Positions 1-18,081 of a stretch of 32,500 bases of DNA are shown here, in pieces. A model generated the notes under the pieces. It ran no database searches and was not told the DNA's origin. It saw nothing but the letters and a program-made list of their open reading frames with translations. How positions within the stretch are numbered: the first letter of the stretch is position 1; every line of letters begins with the position of its first letter. Made by a program: the position numbers and the translations under genes. The DNA is from Mesostigma viride (lineage: Eukaryota > Streptophyta > Mesostigmatophyceae > Mesostigmatales > Mesostigmataceae), in the NCBI GenBank assembly GCA_009746045.1, contig RPFO01000003.1, forward strand, positions 1,837,539 through 1,870,038, read 5' to 3'.

Positions 1-314
1 GGGTATTACAAGTCCAGGTCCTCATGACTGGCCCAGGTGAGTTGGCCCTGGTAATGTGATGTCCTAGCCACCTGTCGGGTGGCCTAGTTAGTCTAGAGTC
101 TCAGATTGGCTACGGCCTTGACGTGGGCTTATCACTTATATGTAATAAATCTGGTTCTTCTGGCAGCCCCTCACTCCGATGGGATAAAGCAATGATTGGA
201 TTTTGTGAGCTCACGCTCGTATTATCTATGACTTGCGGCATACACAAAGGGGGAGGGGCGGCCGCAGTAGTCAGTCCGACTAGAAGTGAGGGGGGGGGTA
301 GTGTGGACCGGGGG

Positions 315-450
315 TGGCGCGGCGCCACTGGCCTTTTGGTCAGTGGGCTGGCGCGCGCCACGGCACCACTGGCCTTTTTGGTCAGTGGGCTGGCGCGCGT
401 CACGGTGCCACTGGCCTTTTGGTCAGTGGGCTGGCACGCGCCACCCCAGG
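315..450. repeat. Minisatellite, three copies of a 41-42 bp GC-rich unit
   Basis: Three near-identical copies begin at about 325, 366 and 408. Each carries CCACTGGCC, a short T run, GGTCAGTGGGCTGGC and a GCGCGC-type end. Copies differ by single bases and by the length of the T run. It lies in presumed intronic or intergenic DNA upstream of the L2HGDH last exon. Confidence 0.9.
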
Positions 451-523
451 GCGGTCCGACTACATAGGGTTGTGGTACTGCCACAATTAGGCCTCTTTGC
501 AGCTCCCACCCGCCCTCCCTCGC

Positions 524-803
524 TGCACACGCACACGCACAAGCACGCCCACGCACACTCGCACTCGCACTCGCACTCACACTCACACTCACACTCACAC
601 TCACACTCACACTCACACTCACACTCACACTCACACTCACACTCACACTCACACTCACACTCACACTCACACTCACACTCACACTCACACTCACACTCAC
701 ACTCACACTCACACTCACACTCACACTCACACTCACACTCAACACTCACACTCACACTCACATCCACAATTACACTCACATCCACAATCACACTCACACT
801 CAA
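524..803. repeat. Hexanucleotide microsatellite (ACACTC)n
   Basis: About 280 bp of hexamer repeat. It starts as GCACAC and GCACTC variants, is pure ACACTC from about 571 to 740, then becomes interrupted. All frames read as dipeptide runs such as His-Thr, His-Ser or Ser-Val, which are artefacts of the repeat and not proteins. Confidence 0.97.
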
Positions 804-1393
804 GGATGTCTGTAGGGAAAGGCATGAACCATGCTTTCGCAAATTGTTCGCTCGACTCGGTTCGGCTCTTGTCACACAGCAGGCGGTCGCCCATCGTCCT
901 CCCATGTTGTAAGGCAGCCGCCTCTGAAACAGTCCTATAGCAGACTGGGCCACTATTGGCTCAAATTACTGGTCATGCTTTAGGGTTTTGCCTCCCTTTG
1001 CGGAGCCGTGGCATACCACACCAAGAGTGCCTCCCATCCAGGTCTGGAAAGGGTCCTTGGCGTTCAAATGGCCAACCACGTTCTGGCTGTAATGTGTTCC
1101 AGCACCTTTGGGTCCCGTGCATGTCTTATGACCTCGCAAGAGTTGGCCATTAGGACATAATTATCACATAACACATAATACGATATTACATAATACAGGT
1201 ATTGCATTGGTGGATGTACTAGGGCCACAGCGGTGCCTATCGCCCTATCCAGACCTGTTGTGTTTGGACTCCAGCGGGATGGTCTTCCTGGTCCTGGCAA
1301 CCCCTGGTTCCTGTCGAGATGCCTCAATTCACAGCTGGTATGTGCCACCAAGCAGTACCACGCTATGACATGAAACGATGCTTAACTGCATTT
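804..1393. other. No gene recognised; presumed intron of the L2HGDH gene
   Basis: Both strands were read for exons of L2HGDH or any known family and nothing convincing was found. The stretch lies between two microsatellites and ends in the pyrimidine-rich entry to the CTAT tract. It is probably intronic because the only L2HGDH exon seen downstream begins at an intron acceptor. Confidence 0.4.
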
Positions 1394-1395
1394 GC

Positions 1396-1717
<322 letters not shown>

Positions 1718-1813
1718 AGCGCTATCAGTGCCTACTAGTGCACGTGCGTGTTGGGTGCTTCCTTGTCTTCTTCACATTCGCTGCACACGTGTGTTTTCTG
1801 TGGTTTAATCCTC

Positions 1814-1836
1814 GTGTGTGTGTGTGTGTGTGTGCA
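1814..1836. repeat. (GT)n microsatellite
   Basis: A short uninterrupted GT run about 60 bp upstream of the L2HGDH last-exon acceptor, within the intron. Confidence 0.9.
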
Positions 1837-1893
1837 CGTGCATTTGCCCCGTCTGCTTCCTTGTTTCTATCGCTACGCGTGTGCATTTACCAG

Positions 1894-2209
1894 GGCCACC
1901 TACAAGCTCGCCGCGAGATTCTGGAAATTCGGAATCGACCAGACCATCCGCAGCCTGTGGATTCCCGCAGAGATCCGGGAGGTTCAGAAGTTTCTTCCCG
2001 ATGTCACGGCCAGGGACCTGCGCCGGGGCCTGGCCGGCGTGCGCGCACAAGCACTCAGCATGGATGGGGGCCTGGTGGAGGACTTTGTGGTGGATGCGCA
2101 AGGGGACAACATGCTGCACGTGCGCAATGCGCCGTCCCCCGCCGCCACCTCGTCGATGGCCATCGCGAAAATGATCGCGGATAAAGCCGCCGCGTCGTTC
2201 CATTTATGA
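1894..2209 (+). CDS. L2HGDH: L-2-hydroxyglutarate dehydrogenase, C-terminal (last) exon, partial
   Basis: FAD-dependent enzyme that oxidises L-2-hydroxyglutarate to 2-oxoglutarate; mitochondrial in animals and plants. The exon follows a clear acceptor (CATTTACCAG, AG at 1892-1893). Its first base completes a split codon; 104 codons and TGA (2207-2209) follow. The signs of the family are the GVRAQAL segment and the C-terminal HVRNAPSPAATSS-MAIAKMIAD block, which is nearly invariant in L2HGDH proteins; FWKFG and LVEDFV blocks lie in between. The FAD-binding N-terminal part lies upstream of the window. A GTGAGT donor at 37-42 could end the previous exon, but I could not confirm its coding sequence. 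What is seen is the C-terminal motif; the function is taken from the family. Confidence 0.87.
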
Positions 2210-2224
2210 GCATTTGGAGCATTT

Positions 2225-2261
2225 GGAGGCCTTTGTGGTGGACGCAAAAGGGGACAACATG
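2225..2261 (+). repeat. Partial duplicate of L2HGDH coding sequence in its 3' flank
   Basis: 37 bp matching 2077-2113 of the exon with about five mismatches, starting 16 bp after the stop codon. The match covers the codons for the VEDFVVDAQGDNM segment. It is not translated in the normal reading because the TGA at 2207 precedes it. It looks like a short local duplication that has since diverged. Confidence 0.8.
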
Positions 2262-2274
2262 TTTTGGGCGCCTC

Positions 2275-2440
2275 TGTTCCACGAGGGTGGCACCATCAAT
2301 GTATAGAAGTAGTTGTAGTATACTAAGTAGCCCACGGCTATGTTCCACAAGGGTGGCATCACTGCATAGTTTTATACTGCAGTAGTAGTATATCATCTTC
2401 GGGTTCGCCCGCGACTATGTTCCACGAGAGTGACCCACAT
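2275..2440. repeat. Degenerate tandem repeat with TGTTCCACRAGGGTGGC core
   Basis: Three diverged units begin near 2275, 2341 and 2418. Each starts with the TGTTCCAC(G/A)AG core; the first two continue through a poorly conserved stretch containing TAGTAGTAT-like sequence. Unit length is about 65-77 bp. It lies in the presumed 3' flank of L2HGDH. Confidence 0.65.
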
Positions 2441-2441
2441 T

Positions 2442-5400
2442 TACGGGGTCAGCTTGTTTGGGCATAGGGTGTGGGGGGCGCACATTGGTCAGGTCAGCTT
2501 GCTTGGGACAGGCTCGATCATTTGACACAATGGCATGCCGCTGCTGCTCCCTACCCGGCTGAGCACTCTCAATGCGGTACTGTCTGCGTCTGGACTTCCT
2601 GGTGTGTAAAATATGTTGCTGCTGGTGTCTAAAATATGTTTGGGTCGACAACCGCCCTTGTTGGGAGCCCTGCTTGATAGGCTTCATTCATCAACCGGAT
2701 CTGCCGGCAGGAATATGCGGATTATATAGCCTCATTCCAGATGGCCTGCTGCAACGTGCTGTTGAAGGACATCGCGGCCGATTGTGTGGCTGCCCGCAGC
2801 GTAAGGGTAGCTAGGACTACAGAGATCATATGGCTTCACTCCTGCCTGCTGCAACATGCTGTTGAAGGACAGCAATGCATGGAATGATGTGGCCTATTTA
2901 TGCCGCGTCATCCTGATTCCATCTAACTGTGTCAGGTTTTGTACTTGCAGTGATTACAGATGGCCTATCGCCATGCACGTTGCATAGTTGGGTGATTGAT
3001 TAGGTCGATTTCCTGGGTATTGGACTTCGGGGCCAGGTGTATCATTGAGGTACAAGTGTGTATTTATATTGTTTCAAACAAGGCATTTTTCAATCACATG
3101 CCTTCAATCCAAGGTGCCAGTTGAGGACATGCAACATGCCTTGACATCAGCTGGTGATTAAATGGATTTGCACATCAACCCATCTGTGCATGCTGCACCA
3201 GTGAATGCACGATTTTGGGAATAACAGACGTCTCACAATTGTCGATAGACACAAATTCGCAATAAATTTTTGCATGCACGTCATGCATGTCCAGGTCGAT
3301 GCCGGGGTGCATGATGGTGGGTACTATGTACGTACGGGCTCCATGGCACATATATGTCGCATTAATTTCGTTCCGCGGTGTGGATTGAGAGTCCCATGCC
3401 GGCTGTAGTTATTTTGTCGTGGTATCTCTCGTTAAAGCGTTGACTTAATTTGTTTATTTTTCATTGAGTGCAATTCACTCTGATGTAAGTACTTGTATTT
3501 TTTTAACATATACGTCGCAGTGGCCCGACGTATACCATATCGCATGTTGCACTCGAGTCGTGAGTAGCTATATGTCGCATGCAGCTAGCTTTAGGCTAAT
3601 GCCTCGTGTAGCGTTGATTGCAGTGCTGCGCATGCATGCCTTCAATGGCTTGCCTTAACTGGGCATGAAATAAGCCGGATCAGCCCCTGCCCCCCTACTC
3701 CAGGGATGTGCATCACACATGCAGGGATTGAAAGAACCACCGTCCGAGCTATGCCAATACCCGCATTTCCCCGACGGGTACGCGCACACTTTGCGCCCCC
3801 ACAGACTGGGAGGTCAAATCTGACATTGAACGTGCATGCTGCCTGTTGAGCTACAATTGCGCATAGTCTGATGACTGTGACGCAGTCTACTTGATAGTTT
3901 GGGTACTTCTGGTACTAGCTAGCCCATCATGCTGTTCATAGCTCATATCTCTACACAGCCTCTGGCGGGACATACACAGCCCCACGCAGGATGTCCCCAA
4001 CGCCCGTGGCCAGCAGAACTGTGGTACCTCTTGACCCCTCTATAATACACACCGACGCGGAAGAAAGCGCCTCGCAGTGTCTGCCAGGATGTTGGGAGGT
4101 CCGAATCCCACTGAGATGCCGTCCCACATTCCAACTGGTGACTTTGTGTGTCAACTCTGCCACACCGCAAGTAAGGCCAGTGTTGCTCGTTGATATGGTG
4201 CTGTTGTTGCATGCGTTGACATGCACGGGGAAGCTTCTGGAGCGCTTTGACATGTCTCCAACCATACAGTTTTAAGGAGAAATGTCACCAACCATACTCC
4301 AATCATCTGTAAGACTTCAACCGCATTGATCGACCACAGCAATGGTTGATTGATGCTTGCCAGCGGTACCCACTGCAGAGCTCACACACGGCCGGTGAGG
4401 GCGTGCACTGAGGCACCCAATGAGCCAGGGTGTCTGCACCCTGCAACACCAATCGCAAACATGAGATCGCACCCATAGTCGAAGAAAACAAAACAGTACG
4501 ACAGTAAATATACACTACCAAGCAGCCAAGATATTCAGGCACACATGTATGTTCATGGTATGGCACATAGTTTGTACAGTGGCTTCCCGGGCAAAGTGCA
4601 TACAGCTTCAGGACTATTTGCACGCACAGCATGGTGGATGCGACGCTTTCCTCACTGGAGACCGACAACGCAGTGACCATAGGGCCTAAGCCTCCATTCT
4701 TGCTGAGCCGGTTGGCGCCAAGTGATGAGCTAGGATCGCTAAATTTCACTCCGGTGGGAGAAGATGTCAAACATATGATAATGGTAGGCTCATACTGAAA
4801 GCTACCTTCTGCACTGGCTAGTGTGTGTTGGGCTGGTAGCTTGTCTCGGGATTCAGGTTGAGGTGGACTGATATAGGGGGTCATGAGCGGTCTGGCAGTC
4901 AAGGGTGTGAGAGTGAGCCGAGCTGTGCTTACTTCATTAAAGATTTCATGCTCATGCCAGGGCTCCCTTAGCACTGTCCATAAATTTGCCGCAAGCGAGG
5001 TTCATCCCAGTGCAAGCATCACTGGCCTGCCAAGTGCATGCATCACTGGCCTGCTTAAGCACCTTTTTTGCGTCATTGTTGGTGTGGCCGAAAGGCACGC
5101 AGGTTGGTGCTTTATTGCATACGGTGCATGCCCATGGTGCACAAAATAACGTGAGGCGGCCCACTTAGCTGTTGCTGGTTGAATGAGGGTCATGCGCAAG
5201 CATTTCTCAAGTTTGCGACGTGATTCCCTACTCCAAATCTCCGATTCAAAAAATTTGCCTACTCTCCCATTACCAAAGGCATGCTCCTACTATTCTTTCA
5301 TTGCATACTTGATCTGCCATTGTCCAAGATACATACACATCAGGGCAGTTGATTCCTCACGGCAGTACTTGCGTCTCCAGCGTGTGCACCATGGAACGTA

Positions 5401-5516
5401 CCTACCGTTCCCAACGCTTCATAGTTCTGCCACGATCCAAGCGCAAGTGCGTCAGGCCTGCTTGCTTACTCAGCTATCGTGTGGCGCCGCACGGCTGCAC
5501 ACACATCTCCAGCGCC
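2442..5516. other. About 3 kb between convergent genes with no recognised gene
   Basis: This lies between the 3' end of L2HGDH (+) and the 3' end of the YigZ-like gene (-). Reading both strands gave no domain, signature or credible exon chain. Small duplications are visible: CCTGCTGCAACRTGCTGTTGA at about 2743 and 2845, and a GCATCACTGGCCTGC pair at about 5026 and 5039. An AATAAA on the minus strand (5116-5111), about 400 bp after the YigZ-like stop, could be its polyadenylation signal. The longest open frame (4303-4974, -) has no recognisable features. Confidence 0.5.
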
Positions 5517-12266
<6,750 letters not shown>

Positions 12267-12770
12267 ATCCTCGTTTCCTCCAACATTACGAAAGAATGCG
12301 TTGGGGCAATAGCAAATATGACATTTTTGGAATGGGAAGCTTCTAAAACACTAAAGACCTATACTGACGGCATATGCCTTCAAAAACTATATAATAAATT
12401 AGAACACATGATGCAGAAGTTATTACTTGCCAAGTTGCCATGCAATGAGCCGACAGTGCATGGCGTCGGACAAAGACCACGGCAGTAATACGTAAATGTT
12501 ATCACTAGTTGTTTTTGTTGCCCACGCCTGTTACAGTTATATGTTATCTCTTATCACCTACCGAGGATGCTAATTCCGTAATTATCAAGTCAATACGTAC
12601 ACTGCACAGTAACCTGTTGTTCGTACCTGTTTGTACATTCGTGCCTGTTTGTAACTGGCTGACGAGTGACGAGTGACGGCCGACATTATTAAATCCGGAG
12701 AAAACTGGGAGCTCATTCCCGCCGGTCACTTGGACGACAGATCCTTGCTTCCGTTGTTGTTGTTCAAGTT

Positions 12771-12828
12771 GTTGTTGTTGTGTCCCACGCCGCCCATGGG
12801 CAGCAGAGAATCTATAGTGGCCGAGGGC
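12771..12828. repeat. Left arm of a 58-bp inverted repeat (pairs with 18121-18183)
   Basis: A GTTGTTGTTG run, then TGTCCCACGCCGCCC, ATGGGCAGCAGAGAATCTATA and GTGGCCGAGGGC. The reverse complement of 18121-18183 matches it with about four differences plus a repeat-length change. The GTT tract here corresponds to a CAA tract at the outer end of the other arm. The two arms flank the LINE but belong to the older target DNA, since the LINE's target duplication lies inside them. Confidence 0.85.
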
Positions 12829-12877
12829 CGGATATATTTAGTATCGGTGGTCCTTGCTTCGGTACAGTAGGAGCCAA

Positions 12878-12890
12878 GTGCACGGCGGCC
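12878..12890 (+). repeat. Target-site duplication of the LINE, left copy
   Basis: GTGCACGGCGGCC, repeated exactly at 18111-18123 directly after the A-rich end of the LINE. Two preceding A residues also match but cannot be told apart from the LINE's A tail. Confidence 0.88.
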
Positions 12891-13476
12891 TCTCATCTCA
12901 CCAAACACAAGCTGGCTATGGTGGCCCTGACGGCGGACGAGATAGCACCTTACTTAGTAATCTAAACGCGAAACAAAGGGCAGATTCGGATTCAGCACGA
13001 AAAGGTACGTCTAGCCATCTCTTCTGAGGGGCGGAACAGCTAGCCGTCACTTGAAACGTGTGGGTAGAAGGAGCAGGCCTTACGAAATTCGTAAGTCCGC
13101 CCCTCGCCTCACTGTTTCTCGTGACGGCTACCCCATTATGGCATTCGGTCAGTGAGCCACGGCTCGGATTCGAAAACCCATCGGCAGGATGGACTAGGCC
13201 TGGGCCCCTCCACCTGGGTGGGCGAGTAGTCTCCTTGGAGCGTGACCTCCTGTACCCTCGGTTACCCTTTCACAGGCGCAATGACTATGGAATAGTTATC
13301 GCCACACCAGGTGATCCGCTATCACCAAGACACCTCCATAACGACTTTTCTCAATACCTGCTGCCATTACCCAAACGTGGGTGTAATGCAGCCTTTCCAA
13401 TCGCTTTGGTTCTGCTCACAGCACACTGCACAGTAGGTCTCTCTTTTAATGACTATCTCACGCCCACGCCCTGTGC

Positions 13477-16400
13477 ATGTTGTGCCGTGTCTTTCACCTT
13501 TCGCAGGTCCAATCTCACCACGCCATGGGGACCTACACGGAACCTACCCGGCCTGGTCCGCTGGAGCCCTGCAATGACATGAGTCAACTAACACTGGTAT
13601 CGTGGAATGTCAGGGGGCTGAACACATACGGGTCACACACACCAGGGCAGGGACAGCGAATACCTCGCACACGAGAATTAGCAAATGCATTACACAACTT
13701 GCTCGAGCGCTACGTGGGCCCCTCGCATGAAATTTGGATAGGACTGCAGGAACATAAAATCCAAGAAGCTGCCACACGCACCGCCCTTAGAGCTGCTAGA
13801 GCACTTGCACCTAGGACAGTTCACCGTTGGGCATGGGCACGCGGTACACAAGGGGGCACTGCCCTCATTCAATACCGTAAACCTCCCAACCCTACGCTGA
13901 CATGCCAGGACTGGGCTATAGCTACCGACACAGCGGAGGCTAGATGGCAGGGCCGTTGGACGCGGCAGTCCATTACATGGGCAGGAAATAAGGGATACAT
14001 TATTAGTGTATATGCCCCAACCGAGCCAACGGATCAAGCCTCATTCTACCCTTCCCTCTTCAAAATGGCCGCTGACCTTATCTCACAGGGGTTCGAAATT
14101 GCGTTGATGGGCGATTTCAATATAGACCTGGATGAACACCCCCCTATACGCACAGCGGCCTTCAGTAAACAGATCATGGACCTGAACTTACAGGATGTCA
14201 TCCGCTCACGAGACCACGGGCCCACTTGGCTGGCCACACGTTTAAATGTACGCACTACTCGTCGTCTTGATAAAATCTACATCACACCCGCATGGGCGGA
14301 CCTAGTTTGCTACGCATCGGTCGACCGTTCTGTTAATTTTTCTGATCACTACCCACTCATCGTTACCCTTGCCCATCACACCAACTCCGCCCGGGGCCCC
14401 GGCATTCCCCGCTTAAACAAACACCTACTCGCGGACGATAAGTACTACCTTGAGATCATGACACGCTGGCAGTCGTGGAGAGCCAGCAAGGGTAGCTACA
14501 CAGACTGCTGCAGCTGGATGCAGGAGGGCCTAGCTAACATTCTAGAATTTTCCCAACTGTATTCACAAAATATCCGCCGCCAGAAAGGACAGGACTATCG
14601 GTACTACCAACGCATAGTGAATAAACTCCAAGCGAAGCCTACCCTGTATCAATCGGAACTAACAAAACTTCAAAGAGCTCAGACCGAACTTGACAAACTA
14701 CGTTTCGAGCGTCACACATTAGCACTAGACTCAGAAAATCTGTGGTGGCACCAGGTAGGAGAAAGAATGACCAAAGAGTTCTTTGCTCTGATTCCTACCC
14801 CTAAAGCTCACTCCTCTATCACGGAAATCCAAGACGAACACGGCAGCCACCGAGACATCACCTCCATACTACAGAGTGGTCACCGTTACTACTCAGCTCT
14901 CTTTCTAAACGAACCCCATCCTGACTCATCTGCAGCCATGCAAAAAATCCTACATGCCATTCCCCGTCGCCTTACACCAGCTCAACAGCAGGAACTCGAT
15001 CAAATCCCCTCCATGGAAGAGGCCACAACAGCTATGGAACACATCAAAACCGGTAGCGCCCCCGGGGTCGACGGTCTGCCTATTGAATTCTGGAAAACGT
15101 TCTGGTCCCTTCTACACATAGATTTCTACGAATGTATTCTTGAAATTTGGCGGCACGGTAAGGTGAGCGGCAGATGGGCTGAATCTGCGCTTATCTTACT
15201 GTACAAAAAAGGAGACAAGACTCTATGGAAAAACTACCGCCCAATCCGTCTCCTTACGGTAGCGTACAAAATCATCAGTAAAATAATCCAACGACGCTTA
15301 TACACCGTCCTAGACTTCCTCATTGGTCCGGAGCAAGTGGGCTTTAGGGCCAATCTCCACATCAACGACAGCATTACCCTCATCATGGACATTGTGGAAA
15401 AAGCCTGGCGCGACGATATAGAGGGTTTCATATTGTTTTGGGATTTTGAAAAAGCCTTTGACCGTATGTGCTGGGAATACCTAGAACACATTCTAACCGC
15501 ACTAGGATTTGGCCCACAACTCATGACCGTCATTATGGGTATGATCAAATCCCTGGCTTGGTATTTACTAATAGACGGACACAAGTCAGCGACCGGCGCT
15601 AGCTCACGATCGCTACCACAAGGAGATTGCATGTCCCCTATTCTATTTCTCTTGGCCCACGCAGGACTCTACTGGCTACACCAGAACGATCCTCGCATTC
15701 GGGGCTTCCCGACAGGTAACGGTAAAGGTATATTCCAAACGGCTTATGTGGATGACACAACAAATGTTTGTATCTCTCTGCCTGAAGTGCATGCTGTCAT
15801 GGATAATATCACTACCTATTCTGTTGCCACACAACAACGATGCAATGTGCTCAAGTCCACGGGACTGCATATCGGCAAAACCAACACCCTACGCTACGCC
15901 CTCCCCAACCTGGCTGTGACCTGGGTCAAGCCGGGGGATCACCACCTTTTGCACAATTGTCCCATCGGCTGCACACCCGAGGGACGCTTGGCTGAACAAC
16001 GTTCTTTCATGTATGATGAAACCAACCACGTGGGCAAGCTTGCAGGCGTTCTCCTTACCGCAGGGCGCTGGGGGGCCGTCCACCGCATGAGCCTACGAGG
16101 GCGAACCCTGATCGTCAACCAACTGTTGTTCTCTAAGGTCTTGTATTATTGCCAAGCACACCCACCCAATGATGCCACCACACAGCTCATCCAACGCCTT
16201 GGCAGCAATTTTGTCTGGAAACAGAAAGGCTTAATCTCCCACACGGTCCACGGATGGATCAACAGAGAGATGTCCTTCATGTCATGGGTGCACGGGGGCC
16301 TCGGGCTCCACAACATACAATGGCGTCTGTGGTCGCTGTATGCTAAACAAGTGATATCCGTTTTTATGGGCGTTAACACACACCCTGGCTGCATGCTTGC

Positions 16401-17985
16401 ACGTGAAACGCTAGCCTCTCTTTCCACCCATGCTAGTGGCACCTCGTGGCAACTGGGGGCGGGCATACTGGGCAGCACCCTTATTTCGTACAAAGGACTC
16501 CCATGGTATTGGCAGCGCATATGGACAGGTTACAATAAGCTCAAGCCGGGTCGCCTAGTCTTTCCTACTACTAGAGAGGAGGTGGCACGGCAGCCACTCT
16601 TTTTTAATGACTTAATCACAGACGCTACTAACAAGCCCCTGGGCACTCTCCACGGACACAACCCGTATGATGGCTTTCTGCGCGCGTCACCGCCGATTGT
16701 CAGGGTGCTGGACCTCTACCTGGGGCACGGCGCTGCGTACCGACGGCTCAGCTACGACGAGGTCAGCACTTGGGTCTCCCACATGCCCTCCCTGCAAGCG
16801 TGGCAAACTCTTATAAGTGCGATACCAGCGGCGTGGCATGCATTGATGACTGCCCCACGCAAGCCAATTATAACCGGCGACTGGGTTAGCTTCTACGCCG
16901 ACGGAGTCACGCCTGCGTGCAAGGGTTTAGTCGTGACGGTTCTGCCACCTGAGGGGCTCCAACTACAACTGCTGGACGCTATTTCTGGCCACAATGGGTG
17001 TCTGTATCAACTATCCACCTTATATGCGTACACGCCAGCTTCCCAGTGTCACCGCATACGCGTAGTCCCATGGTCTGTGCCAAGATCCTGCATGATCCAG
17101 CCGGACCCATTATCCCCGGTTGAGAGCATTACATGGCTACACGTGGGCAACACACGGCTCGATCTACTACATCTGGACCCGGTTGAATTTGGATGGGTCT
17201 TAACCAAGGGGGACATCAGAACCAGCAAATGTATCTTTGAGTACACCGCAGATTGGGGTTATGATATCTTGTTGCATATGTACCATCAGCCCCACCCGGG
17301 CCGAGCCCGCTGGGGAATACATTGGCCGGGCTACACTTGGGTTAAGATGATTACCCTGGCGGTAGACCACCCTCTCGTGGACCGCAGGGCCACTGATGTA
17401 CAACACCTTTTGATGCATAGGGCGATAGGGGTCTGCGCCATGCTCCACGAGCGTTTTGGTCATGATGCATCATGCCTGTGCACGCACCCTAGTGAAACCA
17501 TTGAGCACAGGTTTCTTTACTGTAATCTCCCTGGGGTTTGGACGTGGCTCATTAACATCTGGGCCGCATGGACGGCATCGCCACCCACTCTCCCAATCAG
17601 CGTGCGTACCATCATTTTCGGTATTGCTGGCACACCAGGGTCCGAGCTTTCAGTTTCCCAAGCAGAATGGATATGGCTACGCACTACTATGCTATACGCG
17701 ATCTGGACCATACGCAACGAGACAGTCTTTAAGGTCCGCGAGGAGTATACCCGCGGCGGCGTAGTCCGGCGCTTTATATACCTATGGAATGCGGCTATGC
17801 GCCGCTACTGGCTGTTAGCTCAGGAACAACACAGGGTGTGGGACCCAGGGCCCAATAACGACAAGCCCAGCCCGCTCCAGCTTTTTCATGATCTACTGGG
17901 CCGTAATCAGGTATTCACCAGTATGCCTCATGGCGACATCACTCAGGTCCAATGGCTTCCCTGGTCTAATAACGCGCCCTATTAG
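13477..17985 (+). CDS. LINE endonuclease / reverse transcriptase polyprotein
   Basis: Up to 1502 codons. It nicks target DNA and copies the element RNA into it. Endonuclease blocks: SWNVRGLN (about residue 42), GLQEHK, SVYAPTE, MGDFNIDLDE (about 211), RLDKIYI, and SDHYPL (about 289). RT blocks: GSAPGVDGLPIEFWK (about 527), YKKGDKTLWKNYRPIRLL, GFRANLHINDS, WDFEKAFDRM with the first catalytic Asp, SLPQGDCMSP, and AYVDDTTN with the YVDD active site at residue 757. Near residue 1335 a CLC-x8-H-x4-C cluster resembles the C-terminal CCHC knuckle of L1/Tx1-like elements. No frameshift or stop. The start is uncertain: ATG at 13477, 13525 or 13579; the last lies seven codons before the endonuclease motif. 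No RNase H domain was identified. Clade assignment (L1-like) is inference. Confidence 0.95.
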   Translation: MLCRVFHLSQVQSHHAMGTYTEPTRPGPLEPCNDMSQLTLVSWNVRGLNTYGSHTPGQGQRIPRTRELANALHNLLERYVGPSHEIWIGLQEHKIQEAATRTALRAARALAPRTVHRWAWARGTQGGTALIQYRKPPNPTLTCQDWAIATDTAEARWQGRWTRQSITWAGNKGYIISVYAPTEPTDQASFYPSLFKMAADLISQGFEIALMGDFNIDLDEHPPIRTAAFSKQIMDLNLQDVIRSRDHGPTWLATRLNVRTTRRLDKIYITPAWADLVCYASVDRSVNFSDHYPLIVTLAHHTNSARGPGIPRLNKHLLADDKYYLEIMTRWQSWRASKGSYTDCCSWMQEGLANILEFSQLYSQNIRRQKGQDYRYYQRIVNKLQAKPTLYQSELTKLQRAQTELDKLRFERHTLALDSENLWWHQVGERMTKEFFALIPTPKAHSSITEIQDEHGSHRDITSILQSGHRYYSALFLNEPHPDSSAAMQKILHAIPRRLTPAQQQELDQIPSMEEATTAMEHIKTGSAPGVDGLPIEFWKTFWSLLHIDFYECILEIWRHGKVSGRWAESALILLYKKGDKTLWKNYRPIRLLTVAYKIISKIIQRRLYTVLDFLIGPEQVGFRANLHINDSITLIMDIVEKAWRDDIEGFILFWDFEKAFDRMCWEYLEHILTALGFGPQLMTVIMGMIKSLAWYLLIDGHKSATGASSRSLPQGDCMSPILFLLAHAGLYWLHQNDPRIRGFPTGNGKGIFQTAYVDDTTNVCISLPEVHAVMDNITTYSVATQQRCNVLKSTGLHIGKTNTLRYALPNLAVTWVKPGDHHLLHNCPIGCTPEGRLAEQRSFMYDETNHVGKLAGVLLTAGRWGAVHRMSLRGRTLIVNQLLFSKVLYYCQAHPPNDATTQLIQRLGSNFVWKQKGLISHTVHGWINREMSFMSWVHGGLGLHNIQWRLWSLYAKQVISVFMGVNTHPGCMLARETLASLSTHASGTSWQLGAGILGSTLISYKGLPWYWQRIWTGYNKLKPGRLVFPTTREEVARQPLFFNDLITDATNKPLGTLHGHNPYDGFLRASPPIVRVLDLYLGHGAAYRRLSYDEVSTWVSHMPSLQAWQTLISAIPAAWHALMTAPRKPIITGDWVSFYADGVTPACKGLVVTVLPPEGLQLQLLDAISGHNGCLYQLSTLYAYTPASQCHRIRVVPWSVPRSCMIQPDPLSPVESITWLHVGNTRLDLLHLDPVEFGWVLTKGDIRTSKCIFEYTADWGYDILLHMYHQPHPGRARWGIHWPGYTWVKMITLAVDHPLVDRRATDVQHLLMHRAIGVCAMLHERFGHDASCLCTHPSETIEHRFLYCNLPGVWTWLINIWAAWTASPPTLPISVRTIIFGIAGTPGSELSVSQAEWIWLRTTMLYAIWTIRNETVFKVREEYTRGGVVRRFIYLWNAAMRRYWLLAQEQHRVWDPGPNNDKPSPLQLFHDLLGRNQVFTSMPHGDITQVQWLPWSNNAPY

Positions 17986-18081
17986 CCTTTCACCTGTCAC
18001 CGCCACACGTGTGCGTGCCCACCTTCATTAGGATTCGCTGATACTCATTTCCCCTCTCACCTCTTTGGTCCATAATTGGCT

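Larger units (their letters stand above)
12267..12890. promoter_or_regulatory. 5' flank of the YigZ-like gene (half of a former divergent promoter region)
   Basis: 624 bp between the YigZ-like start codon (minus strand) and the LINE. No gene is seen. I see no certain TATA or other core element. The right part carries one arm of an inverted repeat (12771-12828), and the last 13 bp are the left target duplication of the LINE. Promoter function is inferred from position only. Confidence 0.4.

Noticed and set aside
1-42. Possible upstream L2HGDH exon ending at the GTGAGT donor at 37
   Set aside because: The phase would fit, but the 11 codons visible do not clearly match the family.
286-953. Several open frames reading poly His-Ser, His-Thr, Ser-Val or Cys-Glu
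   Set aside because: They are translations of the ACACTC microsatellite in different frames.
3790-3865. tRNA-like stretch on the minus strand with a TAGCTCAACAGG A-box-like motif
   Set aside because: No fitting B box, acceptor stem or anticodon arm could be paired.
4095-4135. GGTCCGAATCCC resembling a tRNA T arm
   Set aside because: No matching A box or cloverleaf upstream; at most a SINE remnant, which I cannot support.
4303-4974. 223-codon open frame on the minus strand
   Set aside because: No motif, domain, targeting signal or biased composition beyond chance, and no linked exon.
13058-13582. 174-codon open frame upstream of and overlapping the LINE ORF, considered as ORF1
   Set aside because: No coiled coil, RRM or zinc knuckle is visible, and it overlaps the main ORF in another frame.
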